A stretch of DNA of 64,000 nt from Neckera pumila (GCA_963969595.1 OZ018408.1:9731823-9795822), one strand, 5' to 3'. Counted from the stretch's first letter, positions 38,445 to 51,142 are shown. Notes: generated by a model from the letters alone, not told the origin. Translations and numbers: made by a program.

Positions 38445-39371
38445 TCCCTCAAGGACCAAGGTGATTTTCCTATCAAAAAACACTCAAAACTGTAATTTCT
38501 ATTACAAAGAGAAAAGAGATTTAAAAATTGTTTTTTCTTGCATATCCAACTGTAAGATCTTATACCTGACTAGTATATGAATATGTGGAAGAAATTTAAA
38601 AAACTTTGACCATGTAGATTGCAAGATATATGCATTTAAAGTGAAGAAAACAAGTTCTTTTGCACCTTGCTTGACTAGATTTTTTGGCTTTGAGTCTTTT
38701 TAGTTCAAATTTTTTGCTCTATGGACTTTGATTTTCTACTTATTTATGTTAAGTAGTTGAGTCGAGAATTTTACAAAAAAATTAAGGATGAAAAGCACTT
38801 AATTTTCACTCATTAAAAAATTGTTAAGTAGAGGTGGATTCAAGATTGAAGAAAAAACTAAATTGTTAATAGCTTTTAGATGGAATTGAATTACAATAAT
38901 CCCAATGGTCAGATTGTTCTAGCAAGAAAATCCAACCTTGTCTAACGAAAAATTTTGAAAAATTCTAAAAACTTGCATTGAAAAACAAATTCTACAAGTT
39001 ATTTTTTTGAGAAGATGCTTAGATTGCTCGAAAAACTAAAATTGTCCATAAATTTCTCATAATTAGTCCAAATTTAATGAAACAAAGCTTCACATGTAGA
39101 CAAAAATATAATCTTTGAGAAAAAAATTTGAAAAAAAAATTATTTTGACTTTTTGTGATTTTCTTTGGGCTGCCCGCCAAACTTCAATTTTGCTTATTGT
39201 GCCATAACTTTTACTCCCGAGCATCAATTAAAATAAAAATTATATTTTCACAAAGCTCTCGCAAAAATACACAACCTCAAGAAATTCCAAAAATTATTAC
39301 TAAAAATTGAAGCAGTAGGAATCTGCCCGGACCCAAATTGTCCTCCAAGGGGACAACTGGTCCTTTAGGGG
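38445..39371 (+). mobile_element. TTAA-flanked MITE, type II, copy D
   Basis: 927 bp, TTAA at 38441-38444 and 39372-39375; ends TCCCTCAAGGACC and GGTCCTTTAGGGG. The right part contains GTCCTCCAAGGGGACAA, a short inverted repeat diagnostic of type II copies (also at 23690, 43300 and 49745). Non-coding. Confidence 0.82.
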
Positions 39372-39451
39372 TTAAACAACAATATTAAATTTTCAATGGA
39401 ATTGTATTTAGATCTACACATTTTAAAACAATTTTTAACTACTCATTTCAA

Positions 39452-40304
39452 CCCCTAGAGGCCCAAAACTGCTTTAAAATACTCATCTCCAAAGCAAGGT
39501 CAAAGTCTCACCAATATTTACTTTTTAATAAATTCTACCATAGGATCCTTTGTTTAATTTGCTCAATTACATTGTTCCAAAATTTTAGAAAGAATACCCC
39601 TACCACTGCAAGATCAATGTGCCTAAACTTAAAAATATAGGCTTTTCTAGCCCTTTCCAAAGATGAAGTTTTGTCTTTCAAAGTTTTTAGTAAAAGCATG
39701 TATGTCCTATAACTTGTGCATTTTATTCAAAACATGTTGGAAAATGGGTTGAAAACATATGTGAAAAATTTTAACCAAAAAAACTTTTATATTCATTTTA
39801 AAAAAATTTGTAAAATAGAAGGTATTACTTAATGAAAGATAAAACTAATATGCTAATAACTTTTAGAGAATTTGAGAATTGTTAATCCTAACGATGAAAA
39901 TGTTTTAGTAAACAATTAGTATCCTTGAGTTTCAAAATTGAGAGCAAAAGACAACTTTATCTTGTTTGTTCTACCTTCATTACTGCAAAATAAAACTCTT
40001 CATACCTCATTATTTGGAATTGAATGGTTCAATTTTTTTGAGTAGGTATCAATCTATACAATTCCAAAAAAATATTTTTATTTTTTTACAAAATACTTTT
40101 TGCTACCAAGTTTGTCATTGACATTAAAAAAATCCTTCTAACTTTTGCAATAGTTATTGAAATGACATGAATAAAGCTTGTCGTGTAGATTATGATGAGT
40201 AGAATTCATCCTAAAAAATTCATGCAAAATTCCAAATTATGAAGTCAATAGAGCCTGCCCAAATTTTCAAAAAAAAACAAATTGGTGCCTTGTTCCTTTA
40301 GGGG
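39452..40304 (+). mobile_element. TTAA-family MITE, copy E
   Basis: About 853 bp, ends CCCCTAGAGGCCC and TTCCTTTAGGGG. The right flank is TTAA (40305-40308); the left flank reads TCAA, a one-base change. The interior is distinct from types I and II but shares short blocks such as GTTTAATTTGCTC in the GGATCCT-TTG region. It starts only 77 bp after copy D ends. Confidence 0.72.
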
Positions 40305-40698
40305 TTAAGGATAATTTACAATAGTAGTAATTTGTTTTGATCTTCTATTGATTTTAGGCTGGCACTAGTAGTTTCATATTTCACATTTATTATTTAAGGA
40401 TTTCAATGTAACTTCTATATGACAAGTCTAAAATGAAAGCATTGTATCATGAAATTCCAATAAATATGGCAAAACTTAAGAATGTTCAAATGATATTTTT
40501 GGCCTTTGGATAATAAAAAATAGTACTTTTAAAATTATAAGAATATTTCCTCATGTAGATATTTAGATACAATCCATTATAACTCAACTACGCTCAAACT
40601 TTTGCTACTCATGCTAGGTGCATGGTTGAAGTTTTGATTCATTCAATTATTGTAAATGTGGTAAGAGATACGAATGATTTTGTTTTGGAAATGATTAA

Positions 40699-41640
40699 CC
40701 CATGAAAGACCAAGTAGCATTTTGGCAATATAGTATTTTTAGTCATTCATTCATGAATAGAATTCTCTTTTTGGGGATGAAATTTTCACACAACATGTGG
40801 TCAGGGAGTAGCTTTAAAGCCCAATAGTTTTCATAATTTTGAGTATACGCTTAAATGGTCATTGTATAATATATAGTTTCTTTTGAAGCCTAAACAATGT
40901 GGGCTACTAAAAAATATCACTTTTTTAAGAAACAAAAATTTTGAAATTGGATTTCTAGATCTACAGAGAGAGAAAATGCTTTGAACCATTCCATTTTGTT
41001 TAACAAGATGACAACTAAGATGAGAGAAAAGTTCAAACAAATTTTAATTTTTAGGCAATTATGAAATCTCTACTCTAAAAAAAACTTTGAAGTCCTTTAT
41101 TTACCCTATTTTCAATATTTTTGAAAAATTTGAAAGTTTTGAAAAAAAAATAAAATCATAGGGTTTAGATTGTTTATTACAACATTGCAACCATTGGAAT
41201 TGACATTTTTCAATCCCATAACTAAAATTTTAACAATCTAGATAGTATTTTAAATCATTCTCTACTTCTTTCTACATACTCTTTTTTTCAAGCATGAATA
41301 TGAAATTTTTTTGTTGAAATATTTTATATGTATTCTCAATTTATTTCTTCCACATATTTACAAAGAGTTGCAAGTTGTAGGATTTGTAAATTTTTTGGAT
41401 AATAAGTTTGAAAGATGAAATCTAATCACTTAGGAAGATTTGAAAATACCTCTCTTCAAAATCCAAACATCATGATCTTGCAAATGGTAAGGGTTTTTTT
41501 TCTAAAATTTTGAAAGGGTATACATTCTAACAAATTATCTAAAGGATCCTTGGTTGGATTTATTAAAAAAATAAACATAAATGAAGATTTTAGCTTTGCT
41601 TTGGAGATTAGTATTTTGAAGTAACTTTGGGGCTCTAAAC
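40699..41640 (-). mobile_element. TTAA-family MITE, type I, copy F, degenerate right end
   Basis: TTAA at 40695-40698 followed by CCCATGAAAGACCAAG. The interior matches the reverse complement of copy A through to about 41290 (for example AGCCCAATAGTTTTCATAA and AACCATTCCATTTTG). The far end is expected near 41634 from the length of A but is too diverged to place exactly. Confidence 0.6.
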
Positions 41641-42106
41641 ATGAAAGAACTTTAGAAATTAAAGAAAAATACAATTAATTGAAGGTTTATTTTTAGATCA
41701 ATTTTCAAAATTTCAAGCAAAAAATTAGTTCTTGAGGTTTATATGGCTTACTAAGACAAATTCCTTATTGGAATTAACATAATTCATTTCCAAATTAAAA
41801 ATTTTAGCAAATTAATTATTCTTAGCATCCGGCATCTCTATGTTATATTTTTTAAAGAATGGAATTCAAATTTATTTGCCTAGATATTTTAATACATTCT
41901 TATCTTGATATTCTAATACATTATTGACTTGTGAAAGTTTGTGGGGTCCCCAAATTTTTTCCCTTGAAATCTGAAAGATCAAAATTGAGCATCAGAAAGA
42001 AAAAAATACTTGATAAATTTTCAACCAAAGGCCGCATAGGAATGCTGGTTGAAATGCTTATTCAATGGTGTGGTGAATTGGATGACTGTCAAATAACCTA
42101 ATTTAA

Positions 42107-42714
42107 CCCCTAAATGCCCAAGGCGTGTTTTGGGCTTCCTAGAATTTGCTCTAAATTGAACAAAATGCCAACATTTTGATAAGTTGTATCAATTTTTTTT
42201 GAATTGTAACCTTACAAATTCAAATTGGACATGTTAAAGATCTCATAGGAAAAAAAGATTATAATGTTTGACCATGAGGGTGCTAAAACTGTAAAAATCT
42301 TTCAATCTTTTTTACACAAGTCAAATCTAAAAAGTTGGTGACTAAAAAAATATGAGGTTAAAGGGCCTAACTTGTATAACCCCGATCAATTTATGGCTTC
42401 TTAAAATCTACTCTACAATTTTTTTAAATGAATTTTGAATGTGATTTTTTCTCCAAGACCTAGTGTATTTGAGGCTCATTTCCAAGAGCTCTCAACACTA
42501 CGGGAAGTCAAGATTGCAATGGGCACCCTTGTACAAAAACTTGAATAGAAAGATCACTATCATTTATTTTCAAGATCAGATTTTTGGTGCTAAAATTAGA
42601 CTTCAAGAAGAACTTTTAAGGATATATACTATTAAAAATAGCAACTTTTTTAAGGTTTTATTTAACTTCAAAGTTTTGCAAACACCAGATTTAGGTGCCT
42701 TGGGCATTTAGGGG
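42107..42714 (+). mobile_element. TTAA-flanked MITE, type III, copy G
   Basis: 608 bp, TTAA at 42103-42106 and 42715-42718, with extended inverted ends CCCCTAAATGCCCAAGGC and GCCTTGGGCATTTAGGGG. It is the intact reference for type III; a split copy is at 14440-15969 and a reversed one near 48455. Non-coding. Confidence 0.85.
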
Positions 42715-42855
42715 TTAATTAATCAGTTCTTTGAAGGAACATAGTTCAAAATTTTTCTTCAAACTGAACTGAATCTCCATACATGACAAAATTGTCTAGG
42801 AAAATTTACAAAATATTCAAAATCTCCCTAAGAAATTTTATATAAGCCATTTAAG

Positions 42856-43146
42856 CATTAGAGGGGATTTCAAAGGTATAAAGGGTTGTAGGTTTGCCGA
42901 GTTCCAGGACTATGGAAACTTCCCTACAGCATTTGTTTGATGTGGTAAAACTTTGGCCATGTCAGATAATAATATTTATTTTTAATATCTTTCTGAACTT
43001 TTCAAAAAATTTAAATATTTTTTGAAGTTTTTTAAAATTTAAAATTTAAAATTTAATATTTTGTTCTTCTTCTTGTGGCATTGTTCATTCCAACAAGGGA
43101 AACAAGGCTATAGCAGCCCTTTTAGTCCTCCAAAAAACATCTAATG
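42856..43146. mobile_element. CATTAG-type MITE, copy 3
   Basis: About 290 bp, CATTAGAGGGGATTTC at the left and …CCTCCAAAAAACATCTAATG at the right. The interior carries the same poly-A/T block type as copies 1 and 4. It is less well preserved at the right end. Confidence 0.6.
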
Positions 43147-43279
43147 ATCTTCTCAATATTAGCCTACCAAAATACAAATATTCAAAAAAACAAAGTATTT
43201 TCATAATAAATTTTCCAGATTGAATTCTCAATTGATTTGAAAAGTTCATAAAAACTTTGTCATGTTCAAAGTTCTTTAA

Positions 43280-44196
43280 CCCTTAGACTTTCAGTGTCCC
43301 CTTAGGAGACAAAATAGTTTTTGAGCACGTTCCTATAAGATAGAAAAACACATTAGCTTTTGAAGAATATAATTTTTATTTCAATTGATGTCCGGGAGCA
43401 AAAGTTATGGTACTATAAGTTCAAATTTTAATTCAGCGGACAAGAAAATGAAACCAAAATCAGATTTTTAAATGTTCATTTACTTTTCATAGATTGTATT
43501 TTTATCTACACGGAAAGCTTTCATTGACTCATTTCATTTGGATTTGTTATTTGAAAATCATGTCCGAACAATCTTGTTTTTTAGACAATCAAAGCATTTT
43601 CTTGAAAATATAACTTGTAGGATTCATTTTTCAACCCAATTTTCACAATATTTCAAAAAAAAATTTATAAGGTTTGAATCTATTGCTAAAACAATTTCAC
43701 AATTGAAATTAGTGTGTTTTAATTCCGTCTTAGAGGTATTAACAATTTTAATTTCCCTTCAACCTTGAACCTACTTCTTTTTAACAATCTTGAATGAGTG
43801 AAAATTAAGTTCTTTTCTTTTAGAAGTATTCCAAGTCCTCAACTCAATTATTTAACATAATAACTTTAAAATTTGAAAATCAATAATGCAAAAAATTTTA
43901 AGTTTAGAAGATTCAAAGCCCAAATATCTAGTCAAGCTAGGTATAAACAAATTTGTTTTCTTCACTTTAAATACAAATATCTTGCAATCTATGCGGTCAA
44001 AATTTATGAAATTTTTGCCACATATTTGGACTCTTAGAATAAAAATATATAAAAACATTTCATAAATTTGTAATCTAATACAGGATCCTATGGTTAAATA
44101 TGCACCAAAAAAATTATATTTCAATTTTGTTACTTGTATAATAGAAATGGTAGTTTTAAGTGGTTTTTGATGGAAAAGGCCTTGGAAATTTAGAAA
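43280..44196 (-). mobile_element. TTAA-family MITE, type II, reversed copy
   Basis: TTAA at 43276-43279 followed by CCCTTAGACTTTCAGTGTCC and the GTCCCCTTAGGAGAC inverted block. The sequence is the reverse complement of type II copy D along about 900 bp. The far end (GGCCTTGGAAATTTAGA near 44180) is degenerate. Confidence 0.68.
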
Positions 44197-44538
44197 TTAT
44201 TGCCATCTTTAAAAAATTGAAGACGTCATATATTAGATGCACATTTGTTCAAAATTTTCAGACGTTTAGGATTTAAAAGGATTTTCAAATTGTAATATTT
44301 AAATATGTTTAAAATGTCTACTTTAACCTTATTTTGGGCAAATTATACACTTATACAGCTATACAAGGGTTTGATTGAAATTTTAGGCATACATATTTGG
44401 AGATACATGCATAGGCAATTGCATATCCCTATTGTTTGTTGCAATCGCAAATAGATATAAGTTTATCTCCATATCTTTAATAATAGTTTCAAATAGTCTT
44501 TAAGAAAATCATTTGGTCTAAAATATATCAACTTCAGG

Positions 44539-44805
44539 CATTAGAGGGGATTTGGAGGCCTTAGAGGGCCAGTTTAGGCCTGTTCTCCAATCTGGCCTAA
44601 TGTAGTGAACAGCGTTACAGGGCTGTCAAAAAATTTTTTTCAATTTTTTTTTTTTCAAATATCATTTTAAGGAATTTTTTTATTTAAAAAAAGAATGATG
44701 TTGCAGTCACTATGCCGTGTCAACCAACTACTGCAGTTGCGTTCCCACAGTCTAGGATTGTAGAGGAACTCGCAACCCTCAAAGACCTCCAAATTCCCTC
44801 TAATG
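44539..44805. mobile_element. CATTAG-type MITE, copy 4
   Basis: 267 bp with ends CATTAGAGGGGATTTGGAGG and CCTCCAAATTCCCTCTAATG. The interior parallels copy 1 (GGCCAGTTTAGGCC, CAGGGCTGTCA and GCGTTCCCA motifs). No target duplication is visible. Confidence 0.75.
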
Positions 44806-45454
44806 TATTCTTTAGCACATGTGCTCTGAAACACCAACTGCAATATGACATTGTTAATTCAAGGGACCTCTTCAATAGCAAACGCTAAATTTCACTTGGG
44901 TTTGATTTTAAATGCAATTAAAATTCAACTAAAATTCTTAGATCTAATCATCTTTTTATTCCACTTTGAATTTTCCAGCAAAAAGTAAAGGTTGCGATTT
45001 GTGTGGGCCTATAAATGCAAAGTCTTTAAATCTTGAAACATTTTGCATCTAAATTTTTCTATCAAGTTTCTTGGACCGTATGCCCCAGCCGTGTGCTTAA
45101 TACCAATGGAAAGCCTTAGCAAGGAGAGGTGCATGGGCTTTGTTTTGTGGTGGTTGGACGTGAGGTATAAAAGTTGTTGAATTTCAAAGTTTTTATGAAT
45201 CCAAAAAATTAAAAAATTATTTTACTTTTATTTTGACTGTAGCAACGGCACAGGGTACACTAGTTTTTATACTACAACAACTAGTTTGATTAGCATACCA
45301 TCATATATCATTTCTTAAATTCAAATTAATTTCTTATTTGATTTTGATTTTTGACCTTATATTTTTATTACATGAGACCATAGGTTGTTTGTCAAAGTGA
45401 AAAATCTCAAATATCTCTATGAAAAATTGTCATTGTTAAGACTTTTAAAGCGTA
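44806..45454. other. No gene recognised
   Basis: AT-rich sequence with no supported ORF or repeat boundary. Confidence 0.35.
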
Positions 45455-45564
<110 letters not shown>

Positions 45565-46767
45565 GATTGGTAAATACGACAAAACTACATCTCATTATAC
45601 TTAAAAAAAAATTTGTGCACTTGACATTCTAAAAAATTTATTAAAATAATTTTCATTTCATGCATAAGATAAATTTTAATAATTATTTCATAATTATACC
45701 CTAAGCATCAGGACTTTGCAATGACCTTCAAGTCAAGAATTCACTATTAAGATAAATATAATCCTTTATACATTTCATTGGTAAGATCTTGGTTTTTTTT
45801 AAATGATAAAGAAAAATTTCCTTATAGATGTTTGATTTTTTAGATTTTGAGTCTAAAATGCAAATTATTGTGATTTTAAAATTGTAATGCATATATAAGA
45901 TTATATCAATTGTAATATATTACATATTAATTTTAGAATTTAACAAATAACAAAAGAGAAACCAGATTTTGTAGTTTATATTTCAAAATTGTTTTGAATG
46001 TAGAAAATTCAAATAAAAAACACGCAATATTTTGTAATTTGCATTCTGTCACATAGAGCTTGCAATTAGTGAAATTTGTCAAATTTCATTTTCTTTGTTT
46101 AAATCAAGTAAAAAAGACAAATTTTTAAAAATTATAATCAAGTTTGATTAAGGCACATCCATTCTTGGACATGTAGATCTTCAAAGGTTAAACATTTTTG
46201 TATATTTGTGTTTATGTGATTTATACAAAAAAGCACTTTGAAAAATCCAATAAATTTCATTATCATTATTATGCCTTATGTCATTGCTATAGTGAAAATA
46301 CAAATAGAAACAAAAGCAATTTTTTTAATAAAAAATAACTCCAAAATCCTTAACTTTCATACCATAGGTCTCAACGCCATGAAACAAAGCCCGTGCCATC
46401 CTCTTTGTAAAGAGATTTTTGGCAATACCAAGAACATGATTACATAACATTCAATAGCGGTCAGAGAGATTGCATTCTCACGGACAGAATGATGAGAAAT
46501 ATTCCACATCCAACAATAGCTATGAAGACATTTGTCAAGTATTGGTCAACACTCAGATCTGTACTTGCATTGCAATTGAACACTGCAAATAGTAGCAAAT
46601 TAAGTACTTTCAATTAAAACAACATATAAAATTGCAACTTTAATAAAAATGAAAATTAATTCATTGAGGTCAATAATTCCAAATGTTTAAATTCCTTCAC
46701 TTTGGCTTGTAAGCCATTCATGTTTTGCAATTTGGAATTAGATTACAACTCTTTATATACTTATGAG
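45565..46767. other. No gene recognised
   Basis: AT-rich sequence. Short frames such as 46238-46447 have no recognisable domain. Confidence 0.35.
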
Positions 46768-47130
46768 GTGGTAGAAGGTAGAAAAATCCATATTGGATAA
46801 GTAACTTAGAATTTGTAGTTTCTCAACCACTCATAGTTAAGTCTAAAATAGGAATTGTGTTAAAACTAGAATGTTAGGCTTCATTTTAGGCATAGTAGAA
46901 TGACATTTTGCAAAAGAAATTGAACTAAAAACTGTTGGAAAATCAAGTTAAGTTTCATTTCCTAAACTTTTTAAAGTTCAATTTTTTTTGCAAATGTCAT
47001 TATACTATACCTAAATGAGGTCTAAAATTCTAGTTTTAACACAACTCCTATTTTAGATTTAACCATGAGCGGTTGAAAAACTACAAATTCTAAATTACAT
47101 ATCTAACATGGGTTGTTCTACCTCCTACCA
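46768..47130. mobile_element. Foldback element, about 160-bp inverted arms
   Basis: The left arm 46768-46925 (beginning TGGTAGAAGGTAGAA) is an imperfect inverse of the right arm 46975-47130 (ending …CTACCTCCTACCA), separated by about 50 bp. Arm similarity is high enough to align by eye along the full length. It would form a long hairpin. No target duplication was identified. Confidence 0.75.
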
Positions 47131-47235
47131 TGCCATGTGTACATAAAAAGCTTTTCTTTCCTATAGAAAACTCAAAATAAGCTATTGTAGATAAATGGTT
47201 GGATTACATTGGTATAATAAACATTCCAATGCATT

Positions 47236-47324
47236 CCAACGCAAAATTTTGCGTTGGATACTAGAAACTCAACAAAACCAATTCCACATGGTTTTGTGGG
47301 ATCCAACGCAATTTTCTTCTAGTG
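47236..47324. repeat. Perfect 22-bp palindrome followed by a second hairpin
   Basis: 47236-47257 is a perfect palindrome with half-site CCAACGCAAAA. Its right half then serves as one arm of a second stem: TGCGTTGGAT and AACAAAACCA pair with TGGTTTTGT and ATCCAACGCA before 47312. The block ends with TTCTTCTAGTG at 47324, which resembles an inverted CACTA terminus, but no partner end was found. Confidence 0.6.
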
Positions 47325-47720
47325 AATGGATTCTTTGGGTCTTGGCAAACCATCCAACTTTAGAAATATTTGTTGATTTTTGTTCTAAAATTAGCCAAAA
47401 AAATGGAGCGCATCATAAGTGTATTGCCAATGTCTTGGTCCAGAAGCTTACATTAATAATATGTATATGAATTTTGTAGATGAGGACTTCAGAGAGTAAA
47501 AGGCAATCTCACTTAATGCTATTGAATATTACATTAGGGGACATATGGTTCGGGAGATCTCAATGTAACAAACAAACCAAATAAACAAAACAAAACAAAC
47601 ATCTTAATTGAAAGTATGGATGTTTATAAAAAAACAAATTGAGGTGCAGTTTATTACTTTTTTGAAATTTATATGTACAAGGAATGAATTGAAGGGATGA
47701 AAGAAAGATTCATTATTTAC

Positions 47721-48150
47721 CCCTAAAGATTTATGACTATGTTTCATCAGAAAAAACTTCAAAGCTACCATTTTTAATGCAAAGAGTGACAAGAAAAAAT
47801 ATTACTATTTTTGCATGTTCAACTTTAAGATCTTGCACAAAGATTGTATGAATATGTATGGAGGAAATTTCCTACACTTGGACAGTGTAAATTGTAAGAT
47901 ATTTGTCTAGTCTTCAAATTGAGAAGAAAATATTATTTTCCACCTTGCTTAACTAGGTTTTAGATTTTGAATCTCTTTAACTTAACTTTTTTGCACTATA
48001 GAGTTTTGAGTTGGGTAACTAAGTTGAAAATCTAGGGAGAAACATTCAAAAATCATATATAACAATTTTCATTCTTATTAAAGTTATTAAGTATGTAGGT
48101 ATGAGATAGAAAGGAATATTATATTGTTGATAGTTCTAAAATGGACAAAA
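47721..48150 (+). mobile_element. TTAA-family MITE, type II, 5' part only
   Basis: CCCCTAAAGATTTATGACTA follows a mutated flank (TTTA). Homology with copy D runs to about 48140, where it breaks off inside the shared segment at …GTTGATAGTTCTAAAATGG and is replaced by the module described next. Confidence 0.55.
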
Positions 48151-48179
48151 ATCAGAGCAAATGTTTAAAAATGTAAAAA

Positions 48180-48830
48180 AAAATGTTCTTTGCTATTCCT
48201 CTCTCATTTTTGTCCATAACTTTTGAAGGTGAAAGTTAGTTTGATGGGAGGTTCAAAATCACAAACGGACTTTTGAAGGTGAAAGTTAGTTTGATTTGAC
48301 ATTTTTTTTTGGTTCAAAGTTTCTTGAAATAAGTTTTGCTCCTATTCCAAAATGGCCGTCAAAGTCTGCTAAACTGAAAAAACATTGAATTTGAAAGATT
48401 ATGTTAAAAAGAAATTCATGATATATAGAATTCCAAAATTTGTTGGTATTTTAACTCCAAAATGCCCAAGGCACCAAATTTTGGTGTCAAAAATATTTTG
48501 AAGTTAAATTAAAAGCTATTAGATTATTATTTTTGATGGTTCATATTCCCGTTCATATTTTTGAAAAATTCTTTTGAAATCTAGTTTTAGCATAAGAAAT
48601 ATGATTTTGAGAATCAATGATTATAATTTTCTATTTAAGATTTTGTGCAAGGGTGTCCATTGCTAATCTTCATTTTCTAATATTGAGCATTCTTGGAAAT
48701 GAATGTCAAAGACACTGGAACTTGGAGAAAAACTGTGTGCTTGTATGCCTCTTAACTTTGGAGATTTTGCCAACAATCTTATTGAAATTATGTAAAAAAT
48801 TTCAAACCAATTACATTTAATTGTCATAGA
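48180..48830. repeat. Composite: module shared with the CACTA-type element, joined to a reversed type III TTAA element
   Basis: About 48180-48500 is related to the reverse complement of the left-internal part of the CACTA-type elements at 55020 and 60731 (shared blocks: GTCCATAACTTTTGA, GGTGAAAGTTAGTTTGAT, CAAAGTCTGCT, CCCAAGGCACCAAATTTTGG). From about 48455, TTAACTCCAAAATGCCC begins a reversed type III TTAA element whose interior matches copy G. The two share the CCCAAGGCACC block, so the boundary lies within it. Confidence 0.55.
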
Positions 48831-48851
48831 TGCCCAAATCCGCATGTTTAA

Positions 48852-49775
48852 CCCCTGAAGTCCCAAGGCCCTTTTCTGTCAAAAACGACTCAAAATTGCC
48901 AATTCTGCTGCGTTTATATAAGAAAAGAAAACAAAAGTTTTTTTTAGAATCTAACCATAGGATCTTGTACTTAACTTATCTCAAATCATGTCGTAAAAAT
49001 TTTATAAAGTTTGACCGTACAAATTAGAAGATATGAGTGTTCAAAATTGGAAAATTTTGAGATTTTGAACACTGACTTGCAATTTTAGATGACTTTGACC
49101 CCCATTTGTTAAAAAAAATTGCACTGTAGACTTTCAATTTAATTTTTTTTATGTTGAATAATTGATTTGAGAATCTAGATTAAAAAATTTAAAAAAAATA
49201 CACTTAATTTTCATTCTTTAAGAAATTATTAAGTAGAAGTAGGTCCAAGATTGAAAGAAAAACGAAATCATCAATAGCTCTAAGATAGTATTAAAACACT
49301 ATGATCCCAACGGTGAGATTGTTTTAGCAAGCAAATTTAGCCTTGTCAAACATTTTTTTTGAAAAATTGTGAAAATTGCATTCAGAAATGAGTCCTTCAA
49401 GTTATTTTTTCAAGAAGATGCTTTAATTGCCCAAAAAATAAGATTGTCTATAACTTTCACATAACAAATCCAAATGGAATGAATCAAAGCTTCCTATATA
49501 GATAAAATACAATCTATAGGAAAATAATTTTTAAATTTTTTTTTAAATTTTTTTTGTGTGAGAAGATAAATGCCTGCTGCATTGAAAAAAAATGACCTTT
49601 TGTGCCATAACTTTTGTTCTCGAGCATTGATTGAAATAAAAATTATATTTCCATAAAGCTAATGTGTTTTTTTATCTTCACAAAAAAAATTCAAAAAATA
49701 ATGATGAGTATTAAAGCCGTAGTAGCCTGCCCAAACCCCATTTTGTCCTCCAAGAGGACAATGGGACTTTAGGGG
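48852..49775 (+). mobile_element. TTAA-flanked MITE, type II, copy I
   Basis: 924 bp, TTAA at 48848-48851 and 49776-49779; ends CCCCTGAAGTCCCAAGG and GGGACTTTAGGGG. The right part contains GTCCTCCAAGAGGACAA. It aligns with copy D along its length. Non-coding. Confidence 0.82.
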
Positions 49776-50059
49776 TTAAAAAAAAATGACCTTTTGAAAC
49801 ATAATTTTTAATTGCAACTTGGATTGGTCTGAAATTTTCTAGGCATTGATCCAATAATAAAACACATCTTTAATAAAAATTTCACAAGAGTCATGTTCAA
49901 CAAGTATTGCATTTTAAAGGGCCTACACCAAAATGGAAAATGGATTGAAACAATGCCTCAATTCCTTAAGAATTTATTAATTTGACATCAATGTGTCAAC
50001 TTTGTCCTACATAATGATAAAGGTATAAGATCCAAAATCTTATAAAATTGAGTCTAAAG

Positions 50060-50293
50060 ATTCCCAAAGATTCCTAAAGATTCCAAAAAGATTCCAAAAA
50101 GGCTTTTAAATTCATCAAAAAGTTGTTGATTTGATCATTGCACTATTCAAATCAATAGAAAGTTGGCAGCTTTTTATAAATTTGTTGGCATTTACAAAAT
50201 ATTCAAATGATCAATGAAAATGATCATTATAGTGCTCTAAACAACAAAAATCAATTGATTTTCTATTGATTTGGTGGTGATTTTCTAGTAGTG
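50060..50293 (-). mobile_element. Truncated third copy of the 1.15-kb CACTA-type element
   Basis: The right edge reads TTTTCTAGTAGTG (ends 50293), the inverse of the CACTACTAGAAAA terminus. Moving left it matches the reverse complement of the first part of the elements at 55020 and 60731 (AAATCAACTG-like, TTGATTTG, then GATTCCAAAAA units). Homology stops near 50060, so the rest is missing. Confidence 0.65.
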
Positions 50294-50422
50294 ATAATGT
50301 AGAGACTCTTCAAATAGAAGAACCTATAACTCCTAAGCTACGAAAGAAGGTGAAATCCCGTCATCAGGAAAACAAATAAGACTTGGTTATCCACATTCCA
50401 CCGTACAAGAAAGCAAACACAC

Positions 50423-51142
50423 TTGCCAATGCAGAGTTTACATTTTGCATTAAGTCCTACGACATTTAACTATGACACAAATGCAAATATAAACAAACTT
50501 CTCAAACTAGTACCTTGTCTTTCATCTGCTACTACCTATTGGTATCTTAGGAAAGGGATATTGATTGGCCTCGAAAGCCTCGCAGATCTTCACAACCTTT
50601 GTTTTTGCACGCTCTTTAACAAAAAACACTACAAATATAGATTTTTCCAACCAAATTTTCAGTATTGCATGATTTATCAATCACATTCATTGACATCTTC
50701 CATCAAACTGGCACAAGACCTTCCAACTATGACAATTACCTTGCGCTACTCAATCGCGTGCAGTGCAAGCACAAATAGCCATGCCCCAGTGCAAGCATTT
50801 CTATTTGCAACCGTGACACAACCTCTTTGTCTCAATCTAGAGAATAGTCTCATCAAGACCTACACGTATCGTAGACCTCAAATCCCATGCCAAGGCCAGC
50901 TCAAACAGTGCAACAACTCAGCAAGAACTCTACAAAATACACGACCTAGCCATCTCATGGGCGAATATAACTCCATATACATTTGCACCACTCAAGGGAT
51001 GGGTTTCGGGGACCACATACCTTTTCATCCATTGCCGGATCAAGCACAGCATCTTCAATTGGAGCTTGCCATAGAAACATGTTGCCTTAAGAAGCGTGGA
51101 AAATATCCAAACTCAATGCAATCTCAAAGAATGGAAGTTTGA
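50423..51142 (+). CDS. 239-codon open frame, no recognised domain
   Basis: One of the longest uninterrupted single frames in the window, unusual for such AT-rich sequence. The predicted protein ([20 protein letters not shown]…) is of mixed composition with no motif, signal peptide or repeat I recognise. It lies between a truncated CACTA-type copy and the gypsy LTR. A short coding-like stretch before it (near 50300-50370: PITPKLRKKVKSRHQENK) is in a different frame. It may be a retroelement relic or chance; I do not infer a function. Confidence 0.25.
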   Translation: MPMQSLHFALSPTTFNYDTNANINKLLKLVPCLSSATTYWYLRKGILIGLESLADLHNLCFCTLFNKKHYKYRFFQPNFQYCMIYQSHSLTSSIKLAQDLPTMTITLRYSIACSASTNSHAPVQAFLFATVTQPLCLNLENSLIKTYTYRRPQIPCQGQLKQCNNSARTLQNTRPSHLMGEYNSIYICTTQGMGFGDHIPFHPLPDQAQHLQLELAIETCCLKKRGKYPNSMQSQRMEV

